42,021 nt of DNA from Candidatus Aeolococcus gillhamiae (lineage in GTDB: Bacteria; Chloroflexota; Dormibacteria; Aeolococcales; Aeolococcaceae), in the NCBI GenBank assembly GCA_003244045.1, contig QHBU01000189.1, forward strand, positions 1 to 42,021. Reading direction: 5' to 3'. Numbering within the stretch: the stretch's first letter is position 1; each line of letters opens with the position of its first letter. Positions 1 through 7,658 of the stretch are shown here, piece by piece. A model generated the notes under the pieces. That model saw only the letters and a program-made list of their open reading frames with translations. It ran no database searches and was not told the origin of the DNA. Made by a program: the position numbers and the translations under genes.

Positions 1-179
1 TTTTTCAGGGGAAAGTAGTTAAGACAGCATGGAGTGGGCGATCAGCCGTCTTCTGTGCCCTGCCGAACAGATGAAGAACTTGAAAGGCCCTCGCACGTCG
101 ATCGCATCGCCGCGGGCGAGAATCGCTCACCATCGGCGACGGCGAGAGTCACAGCGTCCGCCGCCAGGCCGGACTGGGG

Positions 180-722
180 TCAGGCCGACGACTCAGTCCC
201 GGGCCCGCTGTGCGGAATGAGCAACCGATACCAGAGCGTGCCGTCCGCCTCCACCGCCTCGAGTGTTTCCGGCTCGCGCTCGAGCCACTCCTGGAGGCGC
301 GCGATCGTCTCGGCGAGATCCACGATCCTGTTGCCGGCATCCACCCCCCAGGCGGCGGTGGCGAGGTCGAACGGTGCACGGCGGCCCGGGTGGGCAAGGA
401 GCACGGCGAGGACGGCTGCGTCGTCGTCGCTGAGGTAGTGGTGATCGCGACGCTCGAGGGGAACATACGGCTTGCCGGCGGCTCTGGCGGTTTGCGGCGG
501 TGGCGTCCGGGGGAGGGCGTCGCGGAATTCTCCGGGAAAGGTTGTCGCGTCCACGGGGCGGTAGCGGGAACGATCGAGGACGAGCGGGGAGGTGGGGTGT
601 CCCGGCACGAACAGCTTGATCGCCAGCGTCTCGTCGTCGAAGCTGTCGATTTCGGCCCTCGTCCAGATGTCGGCGATGAAGGCCAGCACGGGCTGGGGAC
701 TCACCGTCTGGCGCCACGTCAT
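180..722 (-). CDS. Hypothetical protein with a possible winged-helix C-terminus
   Basis: I do not recognise a named family for this 180-residue soluble protein. The start was put at the ATG at 722 rather than further upstream because a GGGGGTGA-like ribosome binding site precedes it. The C-terminal half (about residues 95-172) has the spacing of an OmpR/PhoB-type winged helix: a helix ending in HPGR, a WG pair, then IVDLAETIARLQEWL in the place of the recognition-helix pattern, and a terminal LWYRL like the family's final GYRL strand. No receiver domain is present. Residues about 18-50 resemble part of the small protein at 25347-25646, sharing a DD(x)T...LDxSxYRP pattern. Both resemblances were seen by eye and are inference. 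It lies upstream of, and on the same strand as, nothing obviously related; the stress-protein gene that precedes it ends 126 bases away. Confidence 0.7.
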   Translation of the reverse strand: MTWRQTVSPQPVLAFIADIWTRAEIDSFDDETLAIKLFVPGHPTSPLVLDRSRYRPVDATTFPGEFRDALPRTPPPQTARAAGKPYVPLERRDHHYLSDDDAAVLAVLLAHPGRRAPFDLATAAWGVDAGNRIVDLAETIARLQEWLEREPETLEAVEADGTLWYRLLIPHSGPGTESSA

Positions 723-848
723 GAGGTCACCCCCACCCACCTTGGCCGACAGGCCTGCCGATGCCACCGCATCCGGAGGCGACCGAGAACGCTCGGGTTC
801 CTGAACCCACCTCCACGACCTCTGCGGACGGGAGGACGGCAGCCTCGC

Positions 849-1358
849 TCAGGCACGGTCGCGCTCCGGCGAACGTCGGCTGGCACCGACCGAATCCGTG
901 GGTACGACGACCACAGGATGGTGGGCGTGGTGGGTGAGGTGGTGGCTGACGCTGCCCAGCACCAGCTCGGCAAACCCTCCGCGGCCGCGCCGCCCCACCA
1001 CGATGAGATCAGCCTGCTGATCGGTGGCGGCGTCCTCGATCACGACGGCGGCCTCGCCCTCGCCGATGAGCACCCGCCGCGGAGCGATCGCGGTGCCGAC
1101 GCGGGCACACCACTCCTCCACCACGGCACGCTCCTGCTCACGGGCCTCATCGGACACCCCGGCGCCGGCTGCGGCCGTGGCGGCGGCCAGACCGCCGATG
1201 CTGGCCGCAACTCCGAACCGCAACGAGGATATCGGCGCGCGGGCATGGACCACCAGGAGCTCGGCACCGAGCGCGCCCGCAAGGTCGGCTGCCCAGCTGA
1301 GCGCCTGACCGGCGCCGTCCGATCCGTCGATGCCAACGAGGATGCGCTGGATCGTCAT
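849..1358 (-). CDS. Universal stress protein (UspA family)
   Basis: A single-domain UspA-fold protein of 169 residues, expected in the cytoplasm as a dimer binding ATP. The N-terminal strand reads RILVGIDGSDG (residues 5-15), and the C-terminal nucleotide-binding signature G-x2-G-x9-G-S is intact at residues 122-136. A small-residue-rich insertion near residues 50-68 is typical of the variable loop. The longer open frame extends to 1730, but the family N-terminus begins at the ATG at 1358, so the upstream part was dropped. It is divergent from the debranching-enzyme-like gene at 1516, so the roughly 157 bases between them should hold both promoters. The biochemical output of such proteins is generally unknown; a link to stress or energy limitation is family knowledge only. 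Confidence 0.92.
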   Translation of the reverse strand: MTIQRILVGIDGSDGAGQALSWAADLAGALGAELLVVHARAPISSLRFGVAASIGGLAAATAAAGAGVSDEAREQERAVVEEWCARVGTAIAPRRVLIGEGEAAVVIEDAATDQQADLIVVGRRGRGGFAELVLGSVSHHLTHHAHHPVVVVPTDSVGASRRSPERDRA

Positions 1359-1515
1359 CAACTCCGGCTCCGCGAGGCCACCATCGCCAGCCTGAGGGCC
1401 CAGGAGGCGCAGAGTCCTCCCGCTTGCCTCGACGGATCGGGTGGAGCAGCCACGGTGGTAGGTGGCCCGGAGCTCCGTCTGCGTTGCACCAGTCCCCCGC
1501 GTAGGCGCCGGTGGG

Positions 1516-3768
1516 ATGATCCCGAGCGCATTCGATTCACACCGAGGGACCTGGTTGACCCCCGACCCCACGACTGATCGCCGGCGTCTGTCGCGCACCT
1601 CGCTGGTGACCGTGCAGCGGGGGCCGGCGCTCATGGCCATCAACCAGGGGTCGACATTTCTGGTCTGCGCGACGGACAGCTCCATCGAGTCCCTCAAAGG
1701 GCAGGGGCAGGGGCTGTACGCGGACGACACCCGCTTCCTCTCCCGCCACCGGCTGCGGCTGAACGGCCAGGCCTTGAGCGTGGTCGCCTCGAGCCGCCTG
1801 TCCTATCACCATGCCCGCTGGACGCTGATGGCCTCGGAGGTGGCCTCGCTGGATGGCAACGTCTCCGACGTGCGCGTCATCGTCACGGTGGATCGGGTGA
1901 TCGGTGCGCAGCGCCTGCACGAGGACCTAGCCGTGACCGCCTATGGTGCGACGCCCGTCCTCCTCCTTCTCGAGGTCATCCTCTCCAGCGACTTCGCCGA
2001 CCTCTTCGAAGTGCGCACCGAGCGCTGGCAGCGCCGGGCGAGCCTGGCCACCACCTGGCACGCCCAGCAGCTGGAGAGCCGCTACCGGCGCGACGGATTC
2101 GTGCGCCGCTGTCTGGTGCGCAGCGACAGCGCCCACCCGGCGACGTACGCCAACGGGGAGCTGCACTTCCCCATCGACCTGCAACCCAATCAGCCGTGGC
2201 GCGCCCATCTCCAGTACGACCTGCTCACCTCGGCGCGGGCGCGGCCGGCGCTGGCCTCCTGCCCCGTTCACACACCTGTGGAGGATCGTGCCGAGCGCCT
2301 GCGGCGCCGTTGGCATCGGACCGTTTCGCGGGTGATCCCGACCGACCTGCGCATGCTGCAGGCGTACGAGCAGGCGGTCGAGGACTTCGCGGCGCTGCGG
2401 CTGTACGACCTCGACTTCTCGCAGGACGTGTGGCTGCCGGCCGCCGGCATCCCCTGGTTCGTCGCCGTCTTCGGACGCGATTCCCTGCTCGCCTCGATGC
2501 AAGCCCTGCCCGTGCATCCCCTCTTCGCCATGGGAACGCTGCAGAAGCTATCTCAGTGGCAGGCGACCGAGGACGATCCGGTGCGCGACGCCGAGCCGGG
2601 CAAGATCTGCCACGAGATGCGCGTCGGCGAGTGGGCGCAGTTCCACACCATTCCCCACTCTCCCTACTACGGCACGGCTGACGCGACCCCTCTGTATCTG
2701 CTGCTCTTGGCAGAAACCTATCGCTGGCTCGGCGATGCCGAACCGTTGGGCCGCTTCCGCGACACGGCCGAACGCTGCCTCGACTGGATCGATCGGTATG
2801 GCGACCGCGACGGCGACGGTCTCCAGGAGTGGGCACCCCGCAGTGCAACCGGCTACCGCAACCAGTGCTGGCGCGACGCCGAGGACGGGGTGCTCGACGA
2901 GCAGGGCGGCTTCCCGCCGCACCCGATTGGCACCTGTGAGCTGCAGGCCTACGTCTATGCGGCCAAGCGGGGAATCGCGGACCTTTTTGCGGCCTGGGGT
3001 GATGGCGCCCGTGCCCAGCGGCTCCGCGACGAAGCCGAGTTGCTGCGCGGGCGCTTCCTCGAGGCGTATTGGCTGGAGGTGGAGGGCACCGTTGCCTTCG
3101 CCCTCGACGGGAACAAACGGGCGTTGCGCACGGCCACCTCCAATCCCGGTCAGGTGCTCTGGCTGAGTCTGCTCGATCAGGATCGCGGGGAGCGCGTTGC
3201 CAATCGGCTAATGCAAGCCGACCTCTTCAGCGGCTGGGGGCTGCGGACGCTCTCCACCGAGCACCCCTCCTACGACCCCTACTCCTACCAGCGCGGCTCG
3301 ATCTGGCCCCATGACACCATGATCGCCGCCGCGGGATTGCGCCGCTACGGTCGCATCGAGGATGCCTGGCGGCTGGTGGACGGCCTGCTCGCCGCGGTCA
3401 CCTCCTTCGAACGGATCCAGATGCCAGAGCTGTTCTGCGGGCTGCCCCGACGCCACCCCGGCGTCCCGGTGCCCTACCAGCGTGCCAATGTCCCGCAGGC
3501 CTGGGCGGCGGGCAGCATCTTTATGGCGGTGCGCGTGCTCCTCGGCCTCGAGCCTGACGCGCCGCACGGACGCATCTACCTCGACCCCGCCCTTCCCCCC
3601 TGGTGCCCCGAATTGACGATCCGCAACGTGCGGGTCGGGGCACACCGCCTCGCCATCAGGGCCTGGCGCCGCCCCGACGGCTCCTGCGAGGTCAGCGTCG
3701 AGGGCAACCGTGCCGGGCTGGAGGTCGTGCGTGGCCGCCCACCGTGGCTGGAGCTGCCCTTGGCCTGA
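1516..3768 (+). CDS. Amylo-alpha-1,6-glucosidase-like (glycogen debranching family) protein
   Basis: A 750-residue protein of the bacterial debranching-enzyme-like family: an N-terminal beta-rich domain of the GDE_N_bis type (about residues 35-235, with GLYADDTRFLSR) followed by an (alpha/alpha)6 six-hairpin glycosidase domain (about 280-720). Conserved active-site stretches are FGRDS (319-323), PGKICHEMR, YYGTADATPLYL and PYSYQRGSIWPHD (588-600). The family is thought to hydrolyse alpha-linked glucose branches, but substrate proof is scarce. The start is uncertain: GTG 1462, ATG 1516 and ATG 1633 are all possible, and 1516 keeps the strand VTVQRGPA that normally opens the domain. No signal peptide is seen. 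The gene converges with the GT4 gene with only four bases between stop codons, so the two may belong to the same glucan or trehalose metabolism. Confidence 0.88.
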   Translation: MIPSAFDSHRGTWLTPDPTTDRRRLSRTSLVTVQRGPALMAINQGSTFLVCATDSSIESLKGQGQGLYADDTRFLSRHRLRLNGQALSVVASSRLSYHHARWTLMASEVASLDGNVSDVRVIVTVDRVIGAQRLHEDLAVTAYGATPVLLLLEVILSSDFADLFEVRTERWQRRASLATTWHAQQLESRYRRDGFVRRCLVRSDSAHPATYANGELHFPIDLQPNQPWRAHLQYDLLTSARARPALASCPVHTPVEDRAERLRRRWHRTVSRVIPTDLRMLQAYEQAVEDFAALRLYDLDFSQDVWLPAAGIPWFVAVFGRDSLLASMQALPVHPLFAMGTLQKLSQWQATEDDPVRDAEPGKICHEMRVGEWAQFHTIPHSPYYGTADATPLYLLLLAETYRWLGDAEPLGRFRDTAERCLDWIDRYGDRDGDGLQEWAPRSATGYRNQCWRDAEDGVLDEQGGFPPHPIGTCELQAYVYAAKRGIADLFAAWGDGARAQRLRDEAELLRGRFLEAYWLEVEGTVAFALDGNKRALRTATSNPGQVLWLSLLDQDRGERVANRLMQADLFSGWGLRTLSTEHPSYDPYSYQRGSIWPHDTMIAAAGLRRYGRIEDAWRLVDGLLAAVTSFERIQMPELFCGLPRRHPGVPVPYQRANVPQAWAAGSIFMAVRVLLGLEPDAPHGRIYLDPALPPWCPELTIRNVRVGAHRLAIRAWRRPDGSCEVSVEGNRAGLEVVRGRPPWLELPLA

Positions 3769-3772
3769 GCCC

Positions 3773-4864
3773 CTAGCGCTCGGCGAAGCCATCCGCGGTG
3801 CGGCGGCCGCTCGTCACCGCCAGAGAGTCGTAGAGGTTCAGGTAGCCGTCGGCCATTGCGGACGGGCTGAAGCGCGCCCGTGTCAGCGCGGCACAGTACT
3901 CCGGCTCGATGTCGACGGCGCACTGCACCGCCGCGACCATCTCATCGACATCAGCGACGAGGAAGCCAGTCTGACCCTCGTCGATCAGTTCGCAGGCGGC
4001 GCCGCGGGCCATGCTGATCGCCGCCGTGCCGCTGGCCATCGCCTCCACCACCGAGAGGCCAAACGGCTCATCCCACTGGATCGGCGCGAGCAGGGCGATG
4101 GCGCGCGCGAGCAGGCCGGCCTTGGCGACGCCGGCCACATTGGCGATGTGCACGACGCGATCGCCGTCAAGCGCCGGAGCGATGCGTTGCTCGAAGTACT
4201 CGAGCCCCGACGTGGTGGTCTCGACCTTGCCGGCCAACACCAGCCGCAGCCCGGTCCTCCGGGCCACCTCGATGGCAAGGTGCTGCCCCTTGTCGGGACA
4301 GATCCGGGCCAGGCAGAGCAGGTAGGGCTCCTTCTCCTCACGGCTGCCCACCCCCAGATGGTGGAGCGCGACCGCATTGGGCACGGTGCCGATCCAGGCC
4401 AACCCTGGCGCCGATTGGCGCTGGCTGCTGCTGATCGCAGCGAGGCCAAGCTCGTCGCCGAGCGCCGCGTAGAAGCTGGCGTCCGGCTCGTGAATCCCGC
4501 CGTGGACGGTGTGCAGCACGGGTGCGACACCAAGGTGGACACAGCCCAGCAGGGTGGCGAATCCGACGTGATCGTGGATGACGTCGAAGGGCCCGCGACG
4601 GCTGAGGGTCTCCAGAACACGGGCGGCGTAGGTCAGTTCGCGGAGACGTTCGTTGTGCTGTCCGAGGTCCGTCCGCCACGCGAGTGGCGCCTGAACCGTG
4701 GCCTGGCGATCGGACCCTTCCGCGGCCAGCAACGTGACTCGATGTCCGCGCGCGCGCAATTCCTCGGCGAGCAGGGCGACCACGCTCTCGATGCCACCGT
4801 AGCCGTGCGGTGGCACCGGGTACCAGGGTGGCGCCACCAGCGCAACGTGGCGGCGCATCGACAT
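3773..4864 (-). CDS. Glycosyltransferase family 4 protein
   Basis: A GT-B fold retaining glycosyltransferase of 363 residues. The N-terminus reads VALVAPPWYPVPPHGYGGIE, the glycine-rich acceptor-side loop of GT4 enzymes. The C-terminal donor-binding half has CLARICPDKGQHLAIEVA and the EX7E region DEPFGLSVVEAMASG. The start was set at the ATG at 4864, where family similarity begins. The open frame continues to an ATG at 4924 that lies five bases from a perfect inverted repeat, so a longer, poorly translated leader is possible. Neither start has a clear ribosome binding site. The gene is divergent from the DUF488 gene and convergent with the debranching-type gene. The sugar donor and acceptor cannot be read from the sequence. 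Confidence 0.9.
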   Translation of the reverse strand: MSMRRHVALVAPPWYPVPPHGYGGIESVVALLAEELRARGHRVTLLAAEGSDRQATVQAPLAWRTDLGQHNERLRELTYAARVLETLSRRGPFDVIHDHVGFATLLGCVHLGVAPVLHTVHGGIHEPDASFYAALGDELGLAAISSSQRQSAPGLAWIGTVPNAVALHHLGVGSREEKEPYLLCLARICPDKGQHLAIEVARRTGLRLVLAGKVETTTSGLEYFEQRIAPALDGDRVVHIANVAGVAKAGLLARAIALLAPIQWDEPFGLSVVEAMASGTAAISMARGAACELIDEGQTGFLVADVDEMVAAVQCAVDIEPEYCAALTRARFSPSAMADGYLNLYDSLAVTSGRRTADGFAER

Positions 4865-4928
4865 CGAGAGCGGCGCAGACGGCGGGCCTCCGTCGACGGG
4901 GCGCACGGTTGCCAGGGATGCCATCGGC

Positions 4929-4960
4929 TGATACGTACCGGCGCTGCCCGGTACGTATCA
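4929..4960. promoter_or_regulatory. Perfect 12-bp inverted repeat, candidate operator
   Basis: The arms TGATACGTACCG (4929-4940) and CGGTACGTATCA (4949-4960) are exact reverse complements separated by eight bases. The element sits in the divergent region between the GT4 gene and the DUF488 gene. There is no T-tract, which argues against a terminator. Related half-sites occur upstream of the respiratory operon at 7274-7411. A dimeric repressor such as the nearby MarR protein is a plausible binder, by inference only. Confidence 0.6.
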
Positions 4961-5052
4961 CTTGGCCGACAACAGCTGCTGCGCGGCAGCCTGGCTTACC
5001 ATCGATTCATCCCAGGAGCCGACGCCGACGCAACACCTGGAGGAGTGCGGAG

Positions 5053-5436
5053 ATGACGGCAGACAAGGCGACAACAAAGCACGGCCTGGCCATCAAGAGC
5101 GTCAGGGATCCCGCGTCTGCCGACGACGGGCGGCGCATCCTCACCGACCGTCTCTGGCCGCGTGGGGTCTCCAAGGAGAAGGCCCGGGTCACCGAATGGT
5201 GCAAGGATTTCGCCCCGACCAAGGAGCTGCGCCAATGGTTCGGGCACGATCCCGCGCGCTGGGCCGAGTTCCGCAAGCGCTACCACAAGGAGTTGGTAGA
5301 GCGCGACCAGCTCGTCGCGCTGCGAGAACTTCGCAACCGCTCCCGCAAAGAGAAGATCACCCTCGTGTATGACGCCCACGATCACGACCACAACGAGGCG
5401 GTGGCCCTGTTGGAGTTCGCCCACAAGCTCTCATGA
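5053..5436 (+). CDS. DUF488 (YeaO-like) family protein
   Basis: A small soluble protein of 127 residues in the DUF488/YeaO family. The diagnostic stretch RRILTDRLWPRGVSKEKA is followed by the usual W-C/N-K-DFAPTKELRQWFGHDP and the FRKRYHKEL helix. Its C-terminal strand KITLVYDAHDHDHNEA matches the family ending. The start at 5053 follows GGAGGAGTGCGGAG, a good ribosome binding site. The biochemical function of the family is not established; members are often found next to MarR-type regulators, as here. A 73-codon frame overlaps its stop by four bases and runs into the MarR gene, suggesting one transcript. Confidence 0.9.
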   Translation: MTADKATTKHGLAIKSVRDPASADDGRRILTDRLWPRGVSKEKARVTEWCKDFAPTKELRQWFGHDPARWAEFRKRYHKELVERDQLVALRELRNRSRKEKITLVYDAHDHDHNEAVALLEFAHKLS

Positions 5437-5654
5437 GCGCCCCACTGCCACCGTCGGAGCCTGCGGCGATCCGATCCGATCGGGATTGCGTCAACGGCAG
5501 CGTCGGCAGGCAGCGCGCGGTGCACGCTCTCTCTGAAGGTCCCGGGCGGTCACTCAGGTCGAGCCGCCAACTCAAACAACGGGGCTTGCCCGACACTCCC
5601 GGAATGCGCCACCTGCACGCCTTGCCTTGCACGGAAGCACAGAGTCACGAATGA
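5433..5654 (+). CDS. Possible small coupling ORF between DUF488 and MarR genes
   Basis: A 73-codon frame whose ATG overlaps the DUF488 stop (ATGA at 5433-5436) and whose TGA overlaps the MarR start (ATGA at 5651-5654). It therefore bridges the 214-base gap exactly. The predicted product is rich in arginine, serine and proline with no recognisable domain, membrane segment or motif, which is also what a chance frame in GC-rich DNA would look like. The MarR ATG has only a weak ribosome binding site, so translation through this frame could help MarR expression. I rate it as a possible, not a proven, gene. Confidence 0.3.
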   Translation: MSAPLPPSEPAAIRSDRDCVNGSVGRQRAVHALSEGPGRSLRSSRQLKQRGLPDTPGMRHLHALPCTEAQSHE

Positions 5655-6199
5655 GCGGTCCACGCCAGCCGAAAACCCCGCCGCGAGCGGCCGGCAGGCC
5701 GGCCGAGGAGGCCGAAGTCACCGAGCTGGTCCTTGCCGTCCGTCGCACCAACATGGTGCTCGACGCTGGATCCGTGGTCGCCCAGGCTGCACTGGGCATT
5801 GGCCGCAGCGATCTCGCCGCTCTCGAACTGCTCACCATCAGCGGCAAGCTTACTGCCGGCGACATAGCCGACCAACTGAGTATCAGCACGGGGACGGCGA
5901 CGGCCGTCGTTGATCGCCTGGCCGAGGCCGGCTACGCGGTGCGCAACGCCGACGCTCATGATCGGCGGCGCATCTTGGTGTCGATCACTCAGAAGGGGCG
6001 GCGGCGGTTCCAAGAAGCGTTCCAACAGCGCTGGCAGTGGCTGCACGAGGTCGCCTCGGATCTCTCGTCGGACGAATTGGCGACCGTCGTGCGCTTTCTC
6101 TTGCGGCTGCACGAGATCATGCCCGAGGAATGGCGGCAGGAGGTCTCGGCGTCGCTGCCGACGCCGATCCCGGTGAGCCGCGGCCGCCGCAGCCGCTGA
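5651..6199 (+). CDS. MarR-family transcriptional regulator
   Basis: A 182-residue winged-helix repressor of the MarR family. Residues 68-95 form the helix-turn-helix (LTAGDIADQLSISTGTATAV), followed by the wing carrying the family signature DAHDRRR (101-107) and the strand ILVSITQKG. Flanking helices at about 22-60 and 118-165 would form the dimer interface. The N-terminal 20 residues are proline- and arginine-rich and probably disordered. The start was set at the ATG at 5651 because the codons upstream in frame have no family similarity. It follows the DUF488 gene on the same strand and may autoregulate that unit through the inverted repeat at 4929-4960; the ligand is unknown. Confidence 0.93.
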   Translation: MSGPRQPKTPPRAAGRPAEEAEVTELVLAVRRTNMVLDAGSVVAQAALGIGRSDLAALELLTISGKLTAGDIADQLSISTGTATAVVDRLAEAGYAVRNADAHDRRRILVSITQKGRRRFQEAFQQRWQWLHEVASDLSSDELATVVRFLLRLHEIMPEEWRQEVSASLPTPIPVSRGRRSR

Positions 6200-6226
6200 C
6201 CGTCTCCCCTCTCGTCGAGGCGACAC

Positions 6227-6246
6227 GCCCGAGATATTCCTCGGGC
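6227..6246 (+). terminator. GC-rich hairpin after the MarR gene
   Basis: A perfect 7-bp stem, GCCCGAG (6227-6233) and CTCGGGC (6240-6246), encloses a six-base loop. It lies 28 bases after the MarR stop. No T-run follows, so it may be a weak intrinsic terminator, a pause hairpin or an operator. Confidence 0.4.
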
Positions 6247-6467
6247 AACGAGAACCCACCTGATCGAGTGTTCGCACGGCGTCTGAGGGTTTGGCTTACC
6301 TAAAGGTCAAGCGGAGCTTGAGGAGTTGTCGGCTGACCCTCCACACTTCATACTGTGCCAGAGTATCTCGTATCCCGCGACAAACATCACACCAATCCTG
6401 CCGAAGACAGCAAGGATGCGTCGTATTGGAGCTGAGCCACCGGCCGTGGGAGCCTGAGGCCCTGGAC

Positions 6468-7181
6468 GTGACCCTGGAGCAGGGCCGTCCCGAGGGCAAC
6501 AGCATCCTCGGGGCGCTCCCCGCCGACGACTTCGAGAGGCTGCAGCCGAAACTGTCGCTAACCCCACTGCGCGTCAAAAACGTCCTGTTCGAACCGGGTG
6601 CGCCAATCGACGTCATCTACTTTCCGATCGATGGCGTCGTCTCGCTGGTCACTCCGCTGCGTGACGGTGCCATCGTCGAGGTGGCCACGATCGGCAACGA
6701 AGGAATCGTCGGTGTCCCCTACTTTCTCCGCGGTGCGCTGGCGGTGCGGGCCATCGCCCTGGTCAAAGGCCGGGCGCTGCAGATTAAGGCGGCCGATTTC
6801 CGAGCCGAGGTCACCTCGCCCGGCCCGCTCTGTGATCTGGCGCAGAGCTACGCACAGGCCCTCTTCAGCCAGGTGGCCCAGACCGCGGCCTGCAACCGAC
6901 TCCACTCGAACGAGCAACGCTTGAGCCGCTGGCTGCTGATGAGTCACGACCGGGTGGGGCGAGACACCTTCGACATCACCCAGGAATTCCTGGGCCAGAT
7001 GCTCGGTTCTCGACGGGTCACAGTGACGCGTTCCGCTTGCAGCCTTCAGGCGGCTGGCCTGATCCGATATCACAGAGGCCATCTGACCATCGTCGACCGC
7101 CACGGTCTGGAGGACGCCGCCTGCGAGTGTTACCGGGTCATTGAAAAGGAGCTTGCCCGGCCTCTCGCGCTCGCCACATGA
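6468..7181 (+). CDS. Crp/Fnr-family transcriptional regulator
   Basis: A 237-residue regulator with an N-terminal cyclic-nucleotide-binding-like beta barrel (about residues 10-125; it opens NSILGALPADDFERLQP and contains FEPGAPIDVIYFPIDGVVS) and a C-terminal Crp-type helix-turn-helix (about 150-215, with ITQEFLGQMLGSRRVTVT). No cysteine cluster for an FNR-type Fe-S centre and no canonical PRAA phosphate-binding cassette are visible, so the effector is unknown. The start is uncertain: GTG 6468 and TTG 6426 give usual family lengths, while the open frame reaches 6291. It precedes the respiratory operon on the same strand and is a natural candidate for its regulator, which is inference from position. 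Confidence 0.88.
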   Translation: MTLEQGRPEGNSILGALPADDFERLQPKLSLTPLRVKNVLFEPGAPIDVIYFPIDGVVSLVTPLRDGAIVEVATIGNEGIVGVPYFLRGALAVRAIALVKGRALQIKAADFRAEVTSPGPLCDLAQSYAQALFSQVAQTAACNRLHSNEQRLSRWLLMSHDRVGRDTFDITQEFLGQMLGSRRVTVTRSACSLQAAGLIRYHRGHLTIVDRHGLEDAACECYRVIEKELARPLALAT

Positions 7182-7273
7182 CCGCACTTGAGGGAGAGCG
7201 TCAATAGCGGCACTCCAGGCTGATGGCTGGCGCTCTGTGCAGTGGCGATGTGAGGCCGCCGGGGCGCACTCGA

Positions 7274-7411
7274 TGATACGTGGCACCCGTTCTGAGGTAC
7301 GTACGAGTTTGCGCCGGCCTTCGTCAAGCGGCCGCGCGCGGGCCACCCTCGACCGTATCGACAAGGAGCGCGACACCCGAGCGGACGCGTCCGTGAGGCT
7401 GCCACGTACCA
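7274..7411. promoter_or_regulatory. Cluster of half-sites related to the 4929-4960 inverted repeat
   Basis: Three 12-base elements resemble the half-site CGGTACGTATCA. They are TGATACGTGGCA (7274-7285, inverse orientation), AGGTACGTACGA (7295-7306) and TGCCACGTACCA (7400-7411). The first and third are inverted copies matching at 11 of 12 positions, 114 bases apart. The third touches the ribosome binding site GGAGG at 7413. Their position between the Crp/Fnr gene and the respiratory operon suggests an operator region, possibly with looping; this is inference. Confidence 0.4.
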
Positions 7412-7421
7412 CGGAGGAAAC

Positions 7422-7658
7422 ATGGACTCGAAGGCGCGGAATTGCCCGTCTCCGGGCTTGCGGGACGCTGATGCTCGCCAATTCGAGCCACACGCGCCGG
7501 GGGGGTGCCACAGCCTCGCCGACCAGGCGGACCACATCCAGGCACCACCTCGCTGGGCACGTGCGCACCTCTGCCGTGAGGATAGATCTCAGCGTGAGGT
7601 GCAGCGCATGAGTCGTGCCCGTCTCCGAGCGGCGCTCGACCCAGCGCCACTGTCGTGA
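7422..7658 (+). CDS. Small hypothetical protein at the head of the respiratory operon
   Basis: A 78-residue frame starting at an ATG preceded by GGAGGAAAC, one of the best ribosome binding sites in the window. Its stop overlaps the GTG start of the molybdenum oxidoreductase in a GTGA quartet (7655-7658). That downstream gene has no binding site of its own, so translation of this frame would explain how it is started. The product is arginine- and alanine-rich with three cysteines and no recognisable domain or membrane segment. It may be a real small protein or only a leader peptide for coupling. Confidence 0.5.
   Translation: MDSKARNCPSPGLRDADARQFEPHAPGGCHSLADQADHIQAPPRWARAHLCREDRSQREVQRMSRARLRAALDPAPLS

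Noticed and set aside
210-1577. 455-codon plus-strand frame
   Set aside because: It runs antisense to the first hypothetical gene and the universal stress protein, has histidine- and arginine-rich low-information sequence, and matches no domain. It is a mirror of GC-rich coding on the other strand.
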